Positions 60,555-64,000 of a stretch of 64,000 bases of DNA are shown piece after piece (positions within the stretch are counted from its first letter, which is position 1; each line of letters opens with the position of its first letter). The position numbers and the translations under genes are program-made. The notes under the pieces are model-generated. The model was not told the DNA's origin and did not search any database. It saw only the letters and a program-made list of their open reading frames with translations. The stretch spans positions 11,212 to 75,211 of the forward strand of contig CAYFZR010000050.1 of assembly GCA_964347835.1 (NCBI GenBank). The letters run 5' to 3'. The DNA comes from CAYFZR01 sp964347835 [NCBI: uncultured archaeon] (GTDB lineage Archaea > CAYFZR01).

Positions 60555-60689
60555 ATGATAAAAGAGATTGGGCCTGTATTGGAAGAACTAGAGAAAAAGA
60601 TAGTAACCCAAGATAAAGGAGGGTTCCTTGCAACAATTCCTACAGCCCTAATGAGGGATCTTCCTGAGTTAAAAGCTTTTAGAGGGTGA
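60555..60689 (+). CDS. 44-residue protein preceding the VWA gene
   Basis: ATG 60555 is preceded by GAGGT seven bases upstream and the stop lies one base before the VWA gene ATG, so the two are likely translated together. The peptide begins MIKEIGPVLEELEKKIVTQD and contains GGFLATIPTALMRDLPELKA. No domain recognised; it does not resemble the start of a MoxR ATPase, the usual partner of VWA proteins. Confidence 0.5.
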   Translation: MIKEIGPVLEELEKKIVTQDKGGFLATIPTALMRDLPELKAFRG

Positions 60690-60690
60690 G

Positions 60691-62055
60691 ATGACAATTT
60701 CAGGATCAAAAGAGGGTAGAGTAGATCCATGTGAATTTGTATTATTGAGAGAAATAGATGAAACCAAAATTGAAAAAGCCATAAGAGAGCTGGTTGAATA
60801 TAAGGAAGGTATAATAAAATTGGGAAAACCTTCAGATGAAATAAAAGATATATTAAAAGATATTAGTCGAAAAAGAGAAAAATACAGGACTTTATTGGAA
60901 CTAAGAAGTGATTTACTAGAAAAAATTCTGAAAAAAAGAGATAAATCGATTAGGAAATACGAATGGTTTGAAAAGATTTATGAGATGATTCCACAACGTA
61001 TACGCGAACGCATCAAGAATATATCTCCATATGGTGATTTATTTTATACTGAAAAATATCAGCTTGATGGTTCTTCTAAATACTTAGGCGAAATCATTTC
61101 TAGAGAAGAACTAGAAACAATGCTAGAGCTGTTTAAAAAAAAGGGTTATCTAGATAAAACTCAAACTTATGTTCGAGTTTTTGGGCTTCGCATAGCTACA
61201 ATAGAAAATTTTTTGTGGACTGAAAAAACGGCAAATATTTTGGGAGAAAAATTTCTCAATGAGATTTTAGAAGGTCTTGGGAAGGAAGAGGTTTATACTC
61301 ATGGTTATGAGTTATCAGATGAGCAGAGGGAGTATGAACCTGGTGATTCTTTTGAGTCGATAGTCATAGATTCTTTGCTTGATGCTGCAGTAAAAGATCC
61401 TACTTTTTCTTCTACAAAACCAGATTTGAGAGTTTGGAAAACAGGATCCAGAGAAAAATCCAAAAACTTTGTAGTTGTTTCCATGGATACAAGTGGTTCA
61501 ATGAAAGGTGAAAAGTTATGGGCTGCTAAAAAAGCAGCTTTGGCGGTTTCACAATTAGTAAAATGTGAAGAGAATGAGCTCTTTCTTACAGGCTTCAATT
61601 ATAGACCCTATGATTTAGATTTGGAGAAATTATTGAATGAAATAGCGGAGGATTTAGGAACAAACATCCAAGGCGCATTGAAGTATTCAAAAAAGATTTT
61701 AGCGGGAAAGAATGGAAATAAACATCTAATTTTGATAACGGATGGTTTTCCTCAATATTGTATATTTGATAATAAAGCGATTGAGATTTTAGATATAGAC
61801 TTACTACGCAGCGGCAATGCGCCCAATGAATTCATTGAAAAATATCGTCTTATATGTAATATTACTTTGAAAGAGGCAGAAAATCTCAGAAGAGAAGATA
61901 TTAGAACAAGTGTCATATCAGTGGATGAACACCCACTAGGTGTTGAATTTGGAAAAGAACTAGCAGAAATTGGTGGAGGGGACTTTTATCAAACTTCACC
62001 AGAAGAATTGGGCAGATTATTAGTTGGAAAGTACACTACACTAACCTCTCCTTAA
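60691..62055 (+). CDS. VWA domain protein
   Basis: A 454-residue protein. The first 250 residues are charged and helical (FVLLREIDETKIEKAIRELV, SRKREKYRTLLELRSDLLEK, YEMIPQRIRERIKNISPYGD). Residues about 260-440 form a von Willebrand A domain with an intact MIDAS: VVVSMDTSGSMKGEKLWAAK (DxSxS), a Thr in LGTNIQGALKYSKK, and HLILITDGFP. Such proteins usually work with a MoxR-type AAA ATPase as metal or protein maturation chaperones, or in defence-like systems, but no ATPase is adjacent. It sits in an accessory segment with broken genes. Confidence 0.82.
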   Translation: MTISGSKEGRVDPCEFVLLREIDETKIEKAIRELVEYKEGIIKLGKPSDEIKDILKDISRKREKYRTLLELRSDLLEKILKKRDKSIRKYEWFEKIYEMIPQRIRERIKNISPYGDLFYTEKYQLDGSSKYLGEIISREELETMLELFKKKGYLDKTQTYVRVFGLRIATIENFLWTEKTANILGEKFLNEILEGLGKEEVYTHGYELSDEQREYEPGDSFESIVIDSLLDAAVKDPTFSSTKPDLRVWKTGSREKSKNFVVVSMDTSGSMKGEKLWAAKKAALAVSQLVKCEENELFLTGFNYRPYDLDLEKLLNEIAEDLGTNIQGALKYSKKILAGKNGNKHLILITDGFPQYCIFDNKAIEILDIDLLRSGNAPNEFIEKYRLICNITLKEAENLRREDIRTSVISVDEHPLGVEFGKELAEIGGGDFYQTSPEELGRLLVGKYTTLTSP

Positions 62056-62312
62056 AAAATTTAATATTATTTCATGCATTGTTCTCACTACCAGCGCAGT
62101 TTTTCCTATTAGGAAGATTTTTTATATTTTGGATTTAAAAAAAAGAAGCTAAATATAATATCATAATTGGATGGTATAAGAAGAAAAAAAACGAAAAAAG
62201 CCTGCAAGAATATAAATTTCATGAATTATTGTTCTATAACTCTGTTTTTTGCGTGGTGCCCATTTTTTATATCTTCTTGATCAAGGCGAGTTTTCAGAAA
62301 ATAGGAAATGAG
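62056..62312. other. AT-rich gap without recognised genes
   Basis: About 250 very AT-rich bases after the VWA gene, with oligo-A and oligo-T runs. I see no open frame with a ribosome site and no RNA gene here. Confidence 0.5.
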
Positions 62313-62321
62313 TTATAAAAA
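62313..62321 (+). promoter_or_regulatory. TATA box of the hairpin/short-ORF unit
   Basis: TTATAAAAA with an A-rich flank; 25-26 bases downstream would place the transcript start near 62341-62343, right at the first base of the GC-rich hairpin. Confidence 0.5.
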
Positions 62322-62344
62322 TTAGAAATTTTGGTATTAAAAGG

Positions 62345-62392
62345 GCTGGCGCCGGAGGTGATTATATGGCAAATATAATCCACGGCGCCGGC
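62345..62392 (+). promoter_or_regulatory. Long hairpin hiding a ribosome binding site
   Basis: GCTGGCGCC (62345-62353) pairs with GGCGCCGGC (62384-62392) including one G-U pair. Inside, GTG (62358-62360) pairs with CAC (62381-62383) and ATTATA (62361-62366) with TATAAT (62374-62379), with one bulged C and a TGGCAAA loop. GGAG remains as a bulge on the 5' side. The GGAGGTGAT ribosome site and the ATG of the short frame are therefore within or beside paired bases. Fits a translational switch or the core of a small RNA. Confidence 0.6.
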
Positions 62393-62455
62393 ATCAATCA
62401 TATTGAGTTTATAGTAAAAGAATTTTTCTTAGTAAGAACTTTTTTCTTATTTTGA
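62366..62455 (+). CDS. 29-residue short open reading frame
   Basis: ATG 62366 follows a near-perfect GGAGGTGAT by three bases. The peptide begins MANIIHGAGINHIEFIVKEF and ends in a hydrophobic run before TGA 62453. Oligo-T tracts at its end (62440-62452) look like an archaeal terminator, making a unit of about 110 bases. It may encode a leader or small membrane peptide, or the frame may be incidental to a structured small RNA. Confidence 0.42.
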   Translation: MANIIHGAGINHIEFIVKEFFLVRTFFLF

Positions 62456-62559
62456 TAGTTCTTGAAAAACTTTTGAAAATTCTAAAAATAAAAGTAAAAT
62501 TATCTTTTTATTTTCAAGTAAACAATGGATTAATCTTTAGTAATCCTTATTTTATTGTT

Positions 62560-63909
62560 TTAATTTATATCGTAGTAGTAATCTCCTGTAAGACACGCCG
62601 TGCAAAGTTCATTCGTAGAAAGACCTATAGAATCTATAAGACCCTCTATACTTAAATAACCAAGGCTGTCTGCGTTTAATGTTTTTCTAATTTCTTCTAC
62701 ACTCTTAAAAGAAGCGATGAGTTCTTTTTTAGTCTCTATGTCTATCCCAAAGTAACATGGTCCCTTTATTGGAGGACAACCAATTCTCATATGGATTTCT
62801 TTAGCCCCCGCGCGTCTCACCATATCAACTATTCTCCTGGAGGTGGTTCCCCTTACAATGCTATCGTCCAGCATTACTATTGACTTATCTTTCAACACCA
62901 TCTCCATGGGATTTAACTTAAGGTGTACAGCGTTCTCTCTATGCTCTTGATAGGGCATGAGAAAGGTTCTTCCAATGTATCTATTCTTTGTCAAACCCAA
63001 GGCTAAAGGTATGCCAGATTCGTTGGAATACGCAATGGAGGCTGGGACTGCGGATTCAGGTACCGGTACAACCAAATCAGCGTTGACAGGATATTCTTTC
63101 GCCAATGTTCTTCCTATATTTTCTCTGACCTTATAAACCAGTCTGTCCTCTACGATTGAGTCTGGCCTGGCAAAATAAACAAACTCAAACATACAGTGTC
63201 TATGAACTTTAGATTCGCATATTTTATGACCTTCAAAACCATTGGAGATGTAAATCAATTCTCCGGGGGATACATCTCTAGTCCGACTCGCGCTTAATAT
63301 ATCAAAGGCAACTGTTTCTGAGGCTGTCACGAATGAGGTTTTATTTTTTCCCAATGAAAGAGGTCTGAAACCAAGTGGGTCCCTAACCGATAAAAGATCT
63401 CCTTCGGAAGTCAGTATCGTGAGACAATAAGAACCCTTTACAAATCCCATTATATCTTCAAAGGCGCTCACAAAATCATTACCTTTTAAAAGTAATAATG
63501 CCCCAATGGCTTCGCTATCACTTGTAGTAGAAAGTTTTACACCATTAGATTTAAGATGCGACTTAATTTCGTCGAAGTTCATTACGTGACCGTTATGTCC
63601 GATTACGATGGAGAAGTCTTTAGATTTTAAATAAAAGGGCTGTGCGTTTTCCAATGCAGAGAGTCCAGCAGTAGAATATCTTACATGGCCAATCCCAATA
63701 TTTCCCTTTAGGGTTGATAATAATTCTCTGTCGAATACATCACTTACAAGACCCATTCCCTTGTGATGACGCATCTCTCCATCGAAGGTTGCAATCCCTG
63801 CTGATTCCTGACCCCGATGTTGTAATACGTGTAACGCTTCGTATATAGAATTAGATACTTCATCAGTCGAATTTATGCCGAACACGGCACATTTCTCGCC
63901 TAAAAACAT
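62560..63909 (-). CDS. purF: Amidophosphoribosyltransferase
   Basis: A 449-residue PurF, first step of purine synthesis (PRPP plus glutamine to phosphoribosylamine). Short propeptide MFLGEK precedes the catalytic Cys (CAVFGI), the class II glutaminase follows (LQHRGQESAGIATFDG, IGHVRYSTAG), then the phosphoribosyltransferase with IVMLDDSIVRGTTSRRIVDM as PRPP loop. Cysteines in HRHCMFEF, GPCYFGID and ELCTACLTGDY fit the 4Fe-4S-containing Bacillus-type enzyme. The start lies two bases after the stop of an upstream gene. Confidence 0.95.
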   Translation of the reverse strand: MFLGEKCAVFGINSTDEVSNSIYEALHVLQHRGQESAGIATFDGEMRHHKGMGLVSDVFDRELLSTLKGNIGIGHVRYSTAGLSALENAQPFYLKSKDFSIVIGHNGHVMNFDEIKSHLKSNGVKLSTTSDSEAIGALLLLKGNDFVSAFEDIMGFVKGSYCLTILTSEGDLLSVRDPLGFRPLSLGKNKTSFVTASETVAFDILSASRTRDVSPGELIYISNGFEGHKICESKVHRHCMFEFVYFARPDSIVEDRLVYKVRENIGRTLAKEYPVNADLVVPVPESAVPASIAYSNESGIPLALGLTKNRYIGRTFLMPYQEHRENAVHLKLNPMEMVLKDKSIVMLDDSIVRGTTSRRIVDMVRRAGAKEIHMRIGCPPIKGPCYFGIDIETKKELIASFKSVEEIRKTLNADSLGYLSIEGLIDSIGLSTNELCTACLTGDYYYDIN

Positions 63910-63911
63910 CT

Positions 63912-64000
63912 TTATCCCATCATTCCTGCTATCATATCGTGTTTTTGTCTATTGAAGCAGTGATAGCATGGTTGAAACAGATCTTGAATGTTCGAGGGTT
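63912..64000 (-). CDS. C-terminal end of an unidentified gene upstream of purF
   Basis: The minus strand is open from the window edge to TAA at 63914-63912, two bases before the purF ATG. The 28 visible residues include FQPCYHCFNRQKHDMIAGMM, with a CxxC pair and a basic stretch close to the C-terminus. The tight spacing suggests co-transcription with purF. Too little is present to name it. Confidence 0.5.
   Translation of the reverse strand, partial: PSNIQDLFQPCYHCFNRQKHDMIAGMMG

Noticed and set aside
60555-60689. Idea that the 44-residue frame is a truncated MoxR ATPase
   Set aside because: It has neither a Walker A motif nor the usual MoxR N-terminal pattern, and has its own start and stop signals.
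62452-62655. 67-codon plus frame crossing the end of purF
   Set aside because: No ribosome site and it is antisense to the conserved purF C-terminus with its cluster cysteines.
63968-64000. Plus-strand ATG with 11 codons to the window edge
   Set aside because: The minus strand is open here and ends two bases before purF, the more likely gene; the plus frame has too little to support it.
1-64000. tRNA, rRNA, CRISPR arrays, C/D box RNAs and transposases
   Set aside because: Gaps between genes were read for T-loop sequences, repeated spacers, C and D boxes and transposase motifs; none was convincing.

Overview
The window is a gene-dense, AT-rich stretch of an archaeal chromosome. Archaeal or eukaryotic-type information genes dominate: diphthine synthase (cut by the left edge), Trm5, pelota, an RqcH/Tae2-type protein, ABCE1, uS15, eS1, eL15, eL37, RNA polymerase subunit P, the exosome (Rrp4/Rrp41/Rrp42), SBDS, proteasome alpha, prefoldin beta, RNase P proteins and KEOPS subunits. 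With the geranylgeranyl-reductase family protein and class III signal peptide pilin this points to a euryarchaeon; I cannot name the genus. TATA boxes about 25 bases before starts (some apparently leaderless) occur beside Shine-Dalgarno starts, many of them TTG.

Layout. 1-4.1 kb: dphB and trm5, divergent with almost no spacer, then two membrane GT-C glycosyltransferases facing each other. 4.1-9 kb: a type IV pilus-like locus on the minus strand (ATPase, two TadB/TadC-type membrane proteins, an unusual repeat/HTH protein, and a separately expressed pilin). 9-11 kb: a KaiC-like ATPase and a zinc-ribbon/Lrp regulator. 11-14.5 kb: a MacB/LolCDE-like exporter with a surface protein. 14.6-19.3 kb: SpoIIM-like protein, IlvE, flippase, a V4R-related protein, a radical SAM protein. 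19.4-29.3 kb: DUF2226-type, roadblock and V4R signalling proteins interleaved with three ribosome rescue/recycling factors (pelota, RqcH, ABCE1) and a TrpB2.

29.7-45 kb: metabolic and information genes on the plus strand: ApgM, SerB, Bud32, XTP/dITP pyrophosphatase, uS15, RecJ-like nuclease, Pcc1, SerRS, eS1, BtpA-like, DUF92, GlmM-like and GlmU-like sugar enzymes, an Obg-family GTPase, SerA. 45-54.3 kb: the archaeal exosome superoperon, running from eL15 through RNase P proteins, proteasome alpha, SBDS, exosome, eL37, RpoP, a Brix protein, a second Pcc1-family protein, prefoldin beta and a DHH phosphoesterase. An unusual tail-repeat membrane-anchored protein is translationally coupled to eL15 there.

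54.4-59.1 kb: UPF0282 and DRG GTPase, a geranylgeranyl-reductase family enzyme, a 52-residue membrane protein and a cation diffusion facilitator that seems to start at CTG. 59.1-62.5 kb is accessory DNA: a membrane protein gene followed by an attC-like palindrome and flanked by inverted repeats (candidate integron cassette or other small mobile element), a broken gene, an orphan VWA protein, and a compact transcription unit whose predicted 5' end folds into a GC-rich hairpin hiding the ribosome binding site of a 29-codon reading frame. The window ends with purF and the tail of an upstream gene. No tRNA, rRNA, CRISPR array or recognisable transposase was seen.
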